A stretch of DNA of 64,000 bases from Patagioenas fasciata (taxonomy: Eukaryota > Chordata > Aves > Columbiformes > Columbidae). Of the stretch, positions 10,501-20,134 are shown piece by piece. A program made the translations under genes and the position numbers. Within the stretch, counting starts at the first letter, position 1, and each line of letters begins with the position of its first letter. Under the pieces are notes generated by a model. The model was not told where the DNA came from, ran no database searches, and was given only the letters and a program-made list of their open reading frames with translations. The stretch lies in NCBI RefSeq assembly GCF_037038585.1, contig NC_092520.1, forward strand, positions 1,579,001 through 1,643,000. The letters run 5' to 3'.

Positions 10501-13500
10501 ATCAGCAGCGCTTGGGATTCGGTGGCCTCGGGGGCTCCTCGGCAACCGTCACTGTCCCCAAAGTGGCTGTGGGGTGGGGGACACCAACTGGGACCCCCCA
10601 GTTCACTGGTGGCACTTGGGGACCCTGGGAAAGATGCACAGGGGGACCTGACACAACCATCAGCAGCTCTTGGGACACGGGAGTCAGTGGCCTTGGGGGC
10701 TCCTCGTTAATTGTCACTGTCCCCAAAGTGACTGTGGGGTGGGGGACACCAACTGGGTGCCCCCCAGTTCACGCTGGTGGCACTTGGGGACCCCAGGAAA
10801 GATGCACAGGGGGACTTGACACAAGCATCAGCAGCTCTTGGGACATGGGGTTTGGTGGCCTCGGGGGCTGTTCATTGATTGTCACTGTCCCCAAAGTGGC
10901 TGTGGGGTGGGCGACACCAATTGGGACCCCCCAATCCACACTGGTGGCACTTGGGGACCCTGGGAAAGACACATGGGGGGAACTGACACTGAATCAACTG
11001 AGGGTTGATTAATCAGCAGCTCTTGGGACATGGGGTTTGGTGGCCTTGGGGGCTCCTTGTTAATTGTCACTGTCCCCAGGGTGGCTGTGGTTTGGGGGAC
11101 ACCAACTGGGACCCCCCAGTTCACTGGTGGCACTTGGGGACCCTGGGAAAGATGCACATGGGGACCTGACACAACCATCAGAAGCTCTTGGGACATGGGG
11201 TTTGGTGGCCTTGGGGTCTCCTTGTTAATTGTCACTGTCCCCAGGGTGACTGTGGGATGGGTGAGACCAACTGGGACCCCCCAATTCACACTGGTGGCGC
11301 TTGGAGACCCCAGGAAAGATGCACAGGGGGACCTGACACAACCATCAGCAGCTCTTGGGACATGGGGTTTGGTGGCCTCGGGGGCTGTTCATTGATTGTC
11401 ACTGTCCCCAAAGTGGCTGTGGGGTGGGCGACACCAATTGGGACCCCCCAATCCACACTGGTGGCACTTGGGGACCCTGGGAAAGACACATGGGGGGAAC
11501 TGACACTGAATCAACTGAGGGTTGATTAATCAACAGCTCTTGGGACGAGGGGTTTGGTGGCCTCGGGGGCTCCTTGTTAATTGTCACTGTCCCCAGGGTG
11601 GCTGTGGTTTGGGGGACACCAACTGGGACCCCCCCAATTCACACTGGTGGCACTTGGGGACCCTGGGAAAGATGCACAGGGGGACCTGACACAACCATCA
11701 GCAGCTCTTGGGACACGGGAGTCAGTGACCTCGGGGGCTCCTTGTTAATTGTCACTGTCCCCAAAGTGGCTGTGGGGTGGGCGACACCAATTGGGACCCC
11801 ATAATTCACACCGGTGACACTTGGGGACACGAGTGCCCCGGGGAAGATGTTCTGAATGGAGCGAAGCCATCGTGTGGGACACATGGGGAAGGGACCCGAG
11901 GCTGGGTTGTCCCCATCCCTCTCGTTAATTATTGCACCCCGGCTCCGCTCGTTAATTATTTATCATCAGGTCACCTTGAGACGCGGCGTCCGGTCGCTAA
12001 TGATCCCAATTAACATCCGGGCCACGGGGGGGATCTGCTCTTTAATTAATGACCGCGTGGCTGCGGGCAGGAGGGGATGTCACCAGTGCTTGGTGGCACT
12101 GTCACCCCCCCAGGATGTGGGGCAGGGGGGAGTTGTCCCCATTCCCCCCCGCCAGGGGACATTTTGCTGTTGGTTTTTCCTCCTCGCCCGCAGACGGCAG
12201 AGTCAATATTGACTCAGGGCTGGTGCTTCCCGGCTGCCACCGTCCCCTCTCCTGGTGACACCGGTGACATGAGTCACGTCCCGCCCCCCCCCGGGTGCAG
12301 GCAGGGCCTGAGTCACCCGCTGCCTGCGTGGGCAGCGCTGCCCGACCTGCCTGCCCGCGTGGGGACAGCGGGGGGTCCCCGAGGGTGTCACCTGGGGGTG
12401 TGTGACACCGCCTCGCTGGGATGTCCCCAAACGAGTTTGTGGCAGAATGGAGGCTCATGGAGCGGGGGGGGTGATGCGAGGGATGGGGATGAGCAGTGGT
12501 GACATGGGATGGGGTCTGTGGGATGGGGACAGGCTCTGTGGGGTTGGGGACAGGCTCTGTGGGGTTGGGGACAGGCTCTGTGGGGTTGGGAATGGGCTCT
12601 ATTGAACTGGGGACAGGGACTGTGGAGCTGGGGACAGGCTCTGTGGGGATGGGGACAGACACTGTGGGGCTGGGAATGGGCTCCATGGGGTTGGGGACAG
12701 GGACTATGGGATTGGGGACAGGCTCTGTGGAGCTGGGGACAGACTCCATGGGGCTGGGACGGGCTCTGTGGGGCTGGGACAGGCTCCGTGGGGTTGGCTC
12801 TGTGGAATGGGGGCAGGCTCTGTGGGGTTGGGGACAGGCTCCGTGGGACAGGGACGGGCTCTGTGGGTGCAGAATTTGACACTCGCTGCTGAGGGTGCAG
12901 TGGCAGACAGTGGCACTCCTAACCCTGTAAAACCACTCCTAACCCCATAAAACCACTCCTAACCCCCTAGAGCCACTCCTAAACCCCTAAAACTCCGTCT
13001 AAACCCCTAGAGCCTCTCTGAAACCCCTAAAACTGCTCCTAAACCCCCCAAACTGCTTCTAAATCCCTGGAGCTGCTCCTAAACCCCTAGAACCGCTCCT
13101 AACCCCCTGGAGCTGCTCCTAAACATGTAAAACTGCTTCTAAACCCCTAAAACTGCTCCTAAATCCCTAGAGCCACTCCCAAACCCCTAAAACTGTTCCT
13201 AAACCTCTAAAATTGCTCCTAACCCCCTAAAACTGCTCCTAAACCCCTAGAGCCACTCCTAACCCCCTAAAACTGCTCCTAAACCCCTAGAGCCACTCCT
13301 AAACCCCTAGAGCCACTCCCAAACCCCTAAAACTGCTCCTAAACCCCTAAAACTGCTCCTAAACCTCTAAACCCGCTTCTAAGCCCCTAAAACTGCTCCT
13401 AACCCCCTAAAACTGCTCCTAAACCCCTAGAGCCACTCCTAAACCCCTAGAGCCACTCCTAAACCCCTAGAACTGCTCCTAAACCCCTAGAGCCATTCCC

Positions 13501-16500
13501 AAACCCCTAAAACTGCTCCTAACCCCCTAGAGCCACTCCCAAACCCCTAAAACTGCTCCTAAACCCCTAGAGCCACTCCTAAACCCCTAGAACCTCTCCG
13601 AAACCCCTAGAGCCACTCCCAAACCCCTAAAACTGCTTCTAAACCCCTAAAACTGCTCCTAACCGCCTAAAACTGCTCCTAAACCCCTAGAGCCACTCCT
13701 AACCCCCTAGAACCGCTCCTAAACCCTGAAACTGCTCCTAAATCCCTGGAGCCACTCCTAACCCCCTAAAACTGCTCCTAACCCCCTAAAACTGCTCCTA
13801 AACCCCTAGAGCCACTCCTAACCCCCTAAAACTGCTCCTAAACCCCTAGAGCCACTCCTAACCCCCTAGAACCGCTCCTAAACCCTGAAACTGCTCCTAA
13901 ATCCCTGGAGCCACTCCTAACCCCCTAAAACTGCTCCTAACCCCCTGAAACTGCTCCTAAACCCCTAAAACTGCCCCTAATCCCCTAGAACCGCTCCTAA
14001 ATCCCTGAAACTGCTCCTAAATCCCTGGAGCCGCTCCTAACCCCCTAAAACTGCTCCTACCGCCCCGCAGTGCAGGATGGAGTGCAAGGACGTGCCGGCC
14101 GCCACGCTGTACGACGTGCTGCACGACATCGAGTACCGCAAGAAATGGGACAGCAACGTCATCGAGACCTTCGACATCGGGAGGCTCACGGTCAACTCCG
14201 ACGTGGGCTACTACGCCTGTGAGGAGCGGGGGACACTCAGGGTTGAGGGGGGACACCCGAGCCTTGGGGTTGTCACTGTCACTGCAGCATCCCTGGTCCA
14301 GCATCCCCAGGTCCAACATCCCTGGTCCAGCATCCCCGGTCCAACATCCCTGGTCCAGCATCCCCTGGTGCAGCATCCCCTGGTGCAGCATCCCCTGGTC
14401 CAGCATCCCTGGTCCAGCATCCCCGGTCCAACATCCCTGGTCCAGCATCCCCTGGTGCAGCATCCCCAGGTCCAGTATCCCCAGGTCCAACATCCCTGGT
14501 CCAGCATCCCTGGTCCAGCATCCCCTGGTCCAGCATCCCCTGGTCCAGCATCCCCAGGTCCAACATCCCTGGTCCAGCATCCCCAGTCCAGCATCCCCGG
14601 TCCAACATCCCTGGTCCAGCATCCCCTGGTGCAGCATCCCCAGGTCCAACATCCCTGGTCCAGCATCCCAGGTCCAGCATCCCCTGGTCCAGCATCCCCA
14701 GGTCCAACATCCCTGGTCCAGCATCCCTGGTCCAGCATCCCTGATCCAACATCCCCAGGTCCAGCATCCCCAGGTCAAGCATCCCCTGGTCCAGCATCCT
14801 CAGGTCCAGCATCCCTGGTCCAGCATCCCTGGTCCAGCATCTCTGGGAAAAACCTGGGTACCACTTCGGGAGGGATTTTGGGGACAGGATGGGAGTGTCT
14901 ATGCCAGGGGGGGTGTCACACCCCTGTGTCCCCCCCGTTGTCCCCAGGGAGGTGTCCCAAGCCCCTGAAGAACCGGGACGTCATCACGCTGCGCTCCTGG
15001 CTGCCCATGGGCACCGACTACATCATCATGAATTATTCCGTCAAGCACCCGGTGAGTCCCCTTGGGGGGGCAACCCCCCAAAAATGGGGCTGGGGGGTGG
15101 CAGGGAGTGCTGTCCCCCCTGGGATGGACCTGGGGGGGTGGCAGGGGGTGCTGTCCCCCCCAAAACGGGGTTGGGTTTGTCCCATGGTCACACAGATGGG
15201 TTTTGGGGGGTCTGGGCAGCCCTGCCTGTGCTCAGTGCTTGTCACCGACTTGTCCCCCCCATCAATTGTCACTGTGTCCCCCCCCGCAGAAGTACCCCCC
15301 CCGTAAGGACATGGTGCGCGCGGTCTCCATCCAGACGGGTTATCTGATCGAGGGCACGGGCGCCAACAGCTGCACCATCACCTACCTGGCGCAGGTGGAC
15401 CCTAAAGGTAATGGGGGGGGACACACACTCAGCTCCCCCATCTTGGTGGCATTTGGTGAGAGTCACCGCCCCCCCGCCCCCGTAATGGGGTGATAAATAG
15501 GGCTGGATGTTTGCTGGAGCCTGGAGGGGTGGGTGGGTGTGGGGTGGGCTTGGGCGGGCAGGAGCAGGCAAGGACGGGCAGGAATGGGCAGGAGAAGCAG
15601 GGATAGACAGCAGCAGGCAGGAGAGGGCAGGGACGGGCAGGGATGGGCAGGGACAAGCAGGAGAGGGCAGGGACAGGCAGGAAGGGCCAGGAGCAGGCAG
15701 GGATGGGCAGGGACAGGCAGGAGTGGGCAGGGACAGGCAGGGATGGCCAGGAGAAGGCAGCAGCAGGCAGGGTGGGCCAGAAATGGTCAGGAGAAGGCAG
15801 GAGTGGGCAGGGATAAGCAGGAGCAGGCAGGGATGGCCAGGATAAGGCAGGGAGACTCAGGAGCAGGCAGGGATGGGCAGGAGCAGGCAGCAGCAGGTAG
15901 GGATGGCCAGGAGCAGGTAGGAGTGGGCAGGGATGGGCAGCAGCAGGCAGGGAGGCAGGAACAGGCAGGAATTGCCAGGAGCAGGCAGGGATGGGCAGGG
16001 ACAGGCAGGGACAGGCAGCAGAGGGAAGGGACAGGCAGGAATGGCCAGGAGAAGGCAGCAGAGGGCAAGAGCGGACAGAAGCAGGCAGGGATGGGCAGGA
16101 ACAGGCAGGAGTGGGCAGGGAGAGCCAAGAGTGGGCAGCAGCAGGCAGGGCTGGCCAAGAATAGGCAGCAGCAGGCAGGGAGACCCAGGAGGGCAAGAGC
16201 AGGCAGGAGTGGGCAAGGACAGGCAGGAATTGCCAGGAGCAGGCAGCAGAGGGCAGGGACAGGCAGGAGCAGGCAGGGACAGGCAGCAGAGGGCAGGGAC
16301 AGGCAGGAGCAGGCAGGGACAGGTAGCAGAGGGCAGGGACAGGCAGCAGAGGGCAGGGACAGGCAGAAGCAGGCAGGGACAGGCAGGAGCAGGCAGGGAC
16401 AGGCAGGAGCAGGCAGGGACAGGCAGCAGAGGGCGGGGATGCTGGAGCAACGCCAGGAGGGAACATTTTGGGCCCGGTTCTCTTCAAACATTTCTATTTT

Positions 16501-17033
16501 GGGGTAGACGAGGCGGCCAAAACGGCTTTTCCCAGAAGCAAAGCCGAGTCGGCGGTTTGGGCCGAACCCCGGTTTCCCAGGACTGTCCCCAGGGAGGGTG
16601 ACCCGGGAAGGGGGGTACGGCGGGGACACCGGGGGTGTCCCCAACCCATCAGCCACCTCTTGTGTCCCCAGGCTCCCTCCCTAAGTGGGTGGTGAACAAA
16701 TCCTCGCAGTTCCTGGCCCCTAAGGTGAGTCCACGTCCCCGGGGCGGGCGGGGGGCGCGCGTGTGTCCCCCAGCACCCCCAGCACCCCAAAACCCTCCCC
16801 GGCAGGCCATGAAGAAGATGTACAAGGCGTGTCTGAAGTACCCGGAGTGGAAGGCGAAGCACGAGCCGCAGTTCAAGCCCTGGCTGTACCCCGAGCAGAG
16901 CCGGCTGCCCCCGCTGCCGCTGGCCGAGCTGTCCCTGCAGCACGCAGACTCCCTGGAGAACATCGACGAGAGCGCCCTGGCCGAGGGCAAGGACGAGCGC
17001 GGCGACGCCAGCGACGAGGACAGCGTTAATTAG
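7341..17033 (+). CDS. STARD10: STARD10, START-domain phospholipid transfer protein (6 coding exons)
   Basis: STARD10 binds and moves phosphatidylcholine and phosphatidylethanolamine between membranes; in mammals it works in liver, mammary gland and pancreatic beta cells. The spliced CDS joins 7341-7502, 14071-14218, 14948-15051, 15290-15407, 16672-16724 and 16806-17033. It is 813 nt (270 residues) with every junction gt...ag and all phases consistent. Family-diagnostic stretches are ESERGWSLTYSKGGVAVWVQ, LYDVLHDIEYRKKWDSNVIE, MGTDYIIMNYSVKHP and WVVNKSSQFLAPKAMKKMYK. The START fold covers roughly residues 20-225. The acidic tail ends ASDEDSVN; Ser264 followed by Asp-Glu-Asp matches the casein kinase 2 site that controls the human protein (Ser284). 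The N-terminus is about 15 residues shorter than the human form. The ATG has G at -3 (adequate Kozak), and the start was chosen from alignment of GRDSVQIPDDRDF with the mammalian N-terminus. ARAP1 lies downstream on the same strand, as in human. Confidence 0.96.
7620..8390. repeat. ~19-bp CCCTGGGGTGAGTGGGGAC minisatellite in STARD10 intron 1
   Basis: The array starts about 120 bp after the exon 1 donor. Units alternate 'cctggggtgagcagggacc' with GTGATGCGGCACC and GATGAACCAGCACC variants. Many units contain GGTGAG, a decoy donor-like string. Confidence 0.9.
8400..8850. other. Unique GC-rich intronic sequence
   Basis: Non-repetitive intronic DNA between two arrays of STARD10 intron 1. I see no exon, RNA gene or mobile element in it. 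Confidence 0.5.
8853..8960. repeat. (GGTGGC/GGTGCC)n hexanucleotide-type microsatellite
   Basis: About 100 bp of GGTGGCGGTGCC and GGTGTCGGTGCC repeats. The adjoining sequence to about 9290 is unique and GC-rich, with no recognised exon. Confidence 0.85.
9300..11820. repeat. ~163-188-bp tandem/dispersed repeat in STARD10 intron 1
   Basis: At least eleven copies of a unit containing CTTGGGACATGGGGTTTGGT, then GTTAATTGTCACTGTCCCCA, AAGTGGCTGTGGGGTGGG, GACACCAACTGGGACCCCCC and GATGCACAGGGGGACCTGAC. The landmark 'cactgtcccc' recurs with spacings of about 163-188 bp. A unique stretch of about 800 bp (9700-10500) separates the first three copies from the rest. Confidence 0.9.
11920..12320. promoter_or_regulatory. 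Candidate intronic enhancer: TAAT cluster and AP-1-like sites
   Basis: This unique sequence sits between two arrays of STARD10 intron 1. It has homeodomain-type TTAATTA/TAAT motifs at 11924-11930, 11951-11960, 11996-12005, 12006-12012 and 12041-12050, and three TGA(C/G)TCA AP-1 sites at 12210-12216, 12270-12276 and 12309-12315. The first AP-1 site is part of a perfect 16-bp palindrome (12200-12215, centred on AATATT). Such a density in otherwise GC-rich DNA suggests a cis-regulatory element; function is inferred. Confidence 0.4.
12480..12880. repeat. 20-21-bp GGGGACAGGCTCTGTGGGGTT minisatellite
   Basis: About nineteen units of GGACAGGCTCTGTGGGGTTGG and variants lie in STARD10 intron 1. Confidence 0.9.
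12900..14060. repeat. 20-bp CTCCTAAACCCCTAAAACTG minisatellite abutting exon 2
   Basis: About 57 units of CTCCTAAACCCCTAAAACTG, with the alternating form CCTAAACCCCTAGAGCCACT. The core CCCCTAAA resembles a degenerate vertebrate telomere repeat on the C-strand, but the 20-bp register is not that of a telomere. The last unit runs straight into the acceptor of exon 2 (ends 14070). Confidence 0.95.
14071..14218 (+). CDS. STARD10: STARD10 coding exon 2 (residues 55-103)
   Basis: Begins after ccccgcag with CRMECKDVPAATLYDV and ends GCCT|gtgagg in phase 1, so that Trp104 is split across the junction. It contains the most conserved START segment (EYRKKWDSNVIETFDI). Tandem arrays flank it on both sides within 70 bp. 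Confidence 0.95.
14285..14845. repeat. ~14-15-bp CATCCCTGGTCCAG minisatellite in STARD10 intron 2
   Basis: About forty units of CATCCC(C/T)(A/T)GGTCCAG start some 70 bp after the exon 2 donor. Each unit ends in CCAG, so acceptor-like decoys are abundant. Confidence 0.95.
14948..15051 (+). CDS. STARD10: STARD10 coding exon 3 (residues 104-138)
   Basis: Acceptor tgtccccag, then (W)RCPKPLKNRDVITLRSW through SVKHP, donor CCG|gtgagt in phase 0. The exon is nearly identical to the mammalian one at protein level. Confidence 0.95.
15290..15407 (+). CDS. STARD10: STARD10 coding exon 4 (residues 139-177)
   Basis: Acceptor ccccgcag, then KYPPRKDMVRAVSIQTGYLI through YLAQVDPK, donor AAAG|gtaatg in phase 1. 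Confidence 0.95.
15540..16440. repeat. GGGCAGGGACAGGCAGGAGCA purine-rich minisatellite in STARD10 intron 4
   Basis: A 900-bp array of 10-11-bp half units (GGCAGGGACA, GGCAGGAGCA, GGATGGGCA). The strand is strongly G/A rich. The remainder of intron 4 (16441-16671) is unique. Confidence 0.95.
16672..16724 (+). CDS. STARD10: STARD10 coding exon 5 (residues 178-195)
   Basis: A 53-nt exon, acceptor gtccccag, encoding (G)SLPKWVVNKSSQFLAPK with donor AAG|gtgagt. It belongs to the C-terminal helix region of the START fold. Confidence 0.95.
16806..17033 (+). CDS. STARD10: STARD10 terminal coding exon (residues 196-270, stop TAG)
   Basis: Acceptor ccggcag, then AMKKMYKACLKYPEW and the acidic tail LQHADSLENIDESALAEG through ASDEDSVN. 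The last codons GTT AAT TAG already lie inside the first unit of the roughly 200-bp 3' UTR array that starts at 17021. Confidence 0.95.
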   Translation, partial: AMKKMYKACLKYPEWKAKHEPQFKPWLYPEQSRLPPLPLAELSLQHADSLENIDESALAEGKDERGDASDEDSVN

Positions 17034-18935
17034 CCCCCCCGGTCCCCCGCCGCGGGGTCGGGTTGGGCTGGTGGCCCCGCATCAGTGCGGGTTGGGGACA
17101 CGAGTCCCAGTATCCCCAGCATCACTTTGTGTCTTGCACCAACGCTTTTGGGTTGGGGGACCCCCCCATGCTGCTGTCACCATTTGGGGACAAGCATTAA
17201 TTGACCCCCCTGATGAGCCCCCAGGGGTCGGGTTGTTCTGGTGTCCCCACATCACTGTGGTTTGGGGACACGAGTCCCTGTGTCACCATGTCCGTGCGGG
17301 TTGGGGATGCGAGGCTCTGTATCACCACATCACTTTGTGTCTTTTGCACCCACAGTTTTGGGTTGGGGGATCCCCCCCGCTGCTGTCACCTTGTTTGGGG
17401 ACAAGTGATGACCCCCCCCGGGATGGTTTTTTCCCTGTGTCCCCCCCATCCATGCAGGTTGGGGACACGAGTCCCTATATCCCCCTATCAATGCAGGTTG
17501 GGGACACGAGTCCCAGTATCCCCAGCATCACTTTGTGTCTCGCACCAACGCTTTTGGGTTGGGGGACCCCCCCACGCTGCTGTCACCATTTGGGGACAAG
17601 CATTAATTGACCCCCCTGATGAGCCCCCAGGGGTCGGGTTGTTCTGGTGTCCCCGCATCAGTGCGGGTTGGGGACACGAGTCCCCGTGTCCCCATGTCCG
17701 TGCGGGTTGGGGATGCGAGGCTCTGTATCACCACATCACTTTGTGTCTTTTGCACCCACAGTTTTGGGTTGGGGGATCCCCCCCGCTGCTGTCACCTTGT
17801 TTGGGGACAAGTAATGACCCCCCCCGGGATGGTTTTTTCCCTGTGTCCCCGCCATCCATGCAGGTTGGGGACACGAGTCCCTATATCCCCCTATCAATGC
17901 AGGTTGGGGACATGAGTCCCTGTGTCCCCACATCACTCTGTGTCTTGCACCAACGCTTTTGGGTTAGGGGACCCCCCCACGCTGCTGTCACCATTTGGGG
18001 ACAAGCATTAATTGACCCCCTCGATGACCCCCAGGGGTTGGGTTGGTCTGGTGTCCCCACATCAGTGCGGGTTGGGGACATGAGTCCCTGTGTCCCCCTA
18101 TCAATGCAGGTTGGGGACATGAGTCCCTGTGCCCCCACATCACTCTGTGTCTCTTGCACCCACACTTTTGGCTTGGGGAATCCCCCCCCAGTGCTGTCAC
18201 CCTGTTTGGGGACAAGTGTTAATTAATACTCCCTGGGCCCCCCCGCCGCGGGGTTGGGTTGGTCTGGTGTCCCCCTTGCAATGCAGGTTGGGGCACGAGT
18301 CCCTGTGTCCCCACAGCAATGCAGGTTGGGGACATGAGTCCCACATCACTTTGTGTCTCACACCAACGCTTTTGGGTTGGGGGACCCCCCCATGCTGCTG
18401 TCACCATTTGGGGACAAGCATTAATTGACCCCCCCGATGAACCCCCAGGGGTTGGTTTAGCCCAGTGTCCCCCTGTCGATGCAGGTTGGGGACATGAGTC
18501 CCTGTGTCACCATGTGTCACCACATCACTTTGTGTCTCTTGCACCCACAGTTTCGGTTTGGGGGGTCCCCCCCCATCACCTTCTTTGGGGACAAACATTA
18601 ATTGACCCCCCCATGGTTCCCCACCCTGGGGTTCTTTTGTCCCTGTGTCCCCCCATCCATGCAGTTTGGGGACACAACTCCCTGTGTCCCCACATCACTC
18701 TGTGTCCACATGCACCCACACTTTGTTTTAGGGGACCCCCCCACTGCGGTCACCCTGTTTGGGGACAAGTGTTAACTAATGAACCCCCCGAGGATGTTTT
18801 GTCCCTGTGTCCCCCCCATCCATGCAGGTTGGGGACACAGCTCCCCGTGTCCCCACATCACTGTGTCCCCATGCACCCACACTTCTCATTTTGGGGGCAC
18901 CCCACTTGTGTCACCCTATTTGGGGACAGTGGGGT
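17021..18935. repeat. ~200-bp tandem array forming the proximal STARD10 3' UTR
   Basis: Eleven units begin at the landmark CA(A/G)(G)(C/T)(A/G)TTAATT or a variant, at 17021, 17191, 17402, 17597, 17808, 18002, 18213, 18415, 18592, 18766 and 18927. From 17191 to 18213 the spacings alternate 211/195 bp, a dimeric higher-order repeat of about 406 bp. Each unit carries GTTTTGGGTTGGGGGA, CTGCTGTCACC and TTGGGGACACGAGTCCC. Unit 1 includes the STARD10 stop codon. Confidence 0.93.
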
Positions 18936-19084
18936 CATGCCGCCCCCCCCAAACCAGTGGCTGCCCCCAGGTCCCCCCCCCTGCAGGGGGTGTCTGGTCC
19001 CTTCACAGCCACCGGGGGACACCCACATTGTCCCCAAACCCAAAGTGTCCTTCAGTTGTCACCCCGGGGGGATCACAAAGGAAA

Positions 19085-19710
19085 GGGGGGGCTCTCAGCA
19101 CCCCCAAATATTCTGAGGGGGTCTTGGGGGCTCCTGGTACCCCCAAATATGCCGGGGGGGGGGGTCATGGGGACTCTTGGCACCCCTATGCATGTTGGGG
19201 GACTCCTGGCATCCCCCAGATGTGCTGGGGGGACCTGGGGGGGCTCCTGGCACCCCCAAATATTCTGGGGGGGACTTGAGGGCTCCTGGCACCCCCAAAT
19301 ATTCTGGGGGGACTTGAGGGCTCCTGGCACCCCCAAACGTGCTGGGGAGGGTCTTGGGGGGCTCTCAGCACCCCCATGCATGTTGGGGGGCTCCTGGCAC
19401 CCCCAGATGTGTTGGGGGGACCTGGGGGTCTTCTGGCACCCCCAAATATTCTGGGGTGGGGTCTTGGGGGGCTCTCAGCACCCCCATGCATGTTGGGGGG
19501 CTCCTGGCACCCCCAGATGTGCTGGGGGGGGTCTTGGGACGTTCCCAGTATCTTCAGGCGTGTTTGGGGGGCTCCCAGCACCTCCAGATGTTTGGGGGGG
19601 GTCCTGGCACCTCCATGCATTTTGGGGGAGGGGGCTCCCAGCTCTTTCAGACACTCTGGGGGCTCCCAGCGTTTTCAGGCAGGTTTGGGGGGTTCCCGAC
19701 CCCTCGGGAT
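19085..19710. repeat. ~35-70-bp GGGGGGCTCCTGGCACCCCC repeat
   Basis: Irregular units such as GGGGCTCCTGGCACCCCCAA then ATATTCTGGGGGG, and CCCATGCATGTTGGGGGGCT, lie inside the inferred STARD10 3' UTR. G-runs alternate with C-runs, so local hairpins are likely in RNA. Confidence 0.85.
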
Positions 19711-19919
19711 GTTTTTTGGGGGGTGTTGGGGTGTTCCACCCCCCGTTTCCCGGCGGGGGGGGCCCCGCTGTGCGAGCGCTTTCAGTGCTGGAATTCGAGG
19801 CCTTTGAATCGGGATTTCTGGAGTTTGTCCCTTGTCCCGTGTCCCCCCCCACCCCGGGTTCACTTTGCATTGGGGGGGGAGGGGGATTTTGTACCTTGTA
19901 CCGGAGCTGATTATTTCGG

Positions 19920-19935
19920 AATAAAACCAAATAAA
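19920..19935 (+). terminator. STARD10: Paired AATAAA poly(A) signals for STARD10
   Basis: AATAAA occurs at 19920-19925 and again at 19930-19935, in a short AT-rich patch, and is followed by a G-rich downstream element. These are the first canonical signals after the STARD10 stop codon. Confidence 0.7.
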
Positions 19936-20134
19936 CCTAAAGCTGCTGTGCGGGGGGGGACGTGGACTCTATGCTGCCCTCCCCCCCCCGCCCCGTGTCC
20001 CACAGTGGGTTCGGCCGAGGGGGGGGTTCGTTGTGGTGGGTGCTGAGGGGTGCTGGGGCCCCCCCCATGCTGAACTCCCCCCCCCGGATTTGTCCCGCGT
20101 GGAAAGGGGGGGGACACTCTGGGGGGTGTTGAGT

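Larger units (their letters stand above)
17034..19950 (+). other. STARD10: Likely STARD10 3' UTR
   Basis: No AATAAA or ATTAAA hexamer is visible between the stop codon and 19919, so the transcript probably runs to the paired signals at 19920-19935. That gives a UTR of about 2.9 kb made largely of two tandem arrays. This is inferred from sequence; an upstream non-canonical poly(A) site is possible. Confidence 0.6.

Noticed and set aside
13900-14060. Internal telomere or chromosome end
   Set aside because: The repeat period is 20 bp, not 6, and the array sits inside an intact gene.
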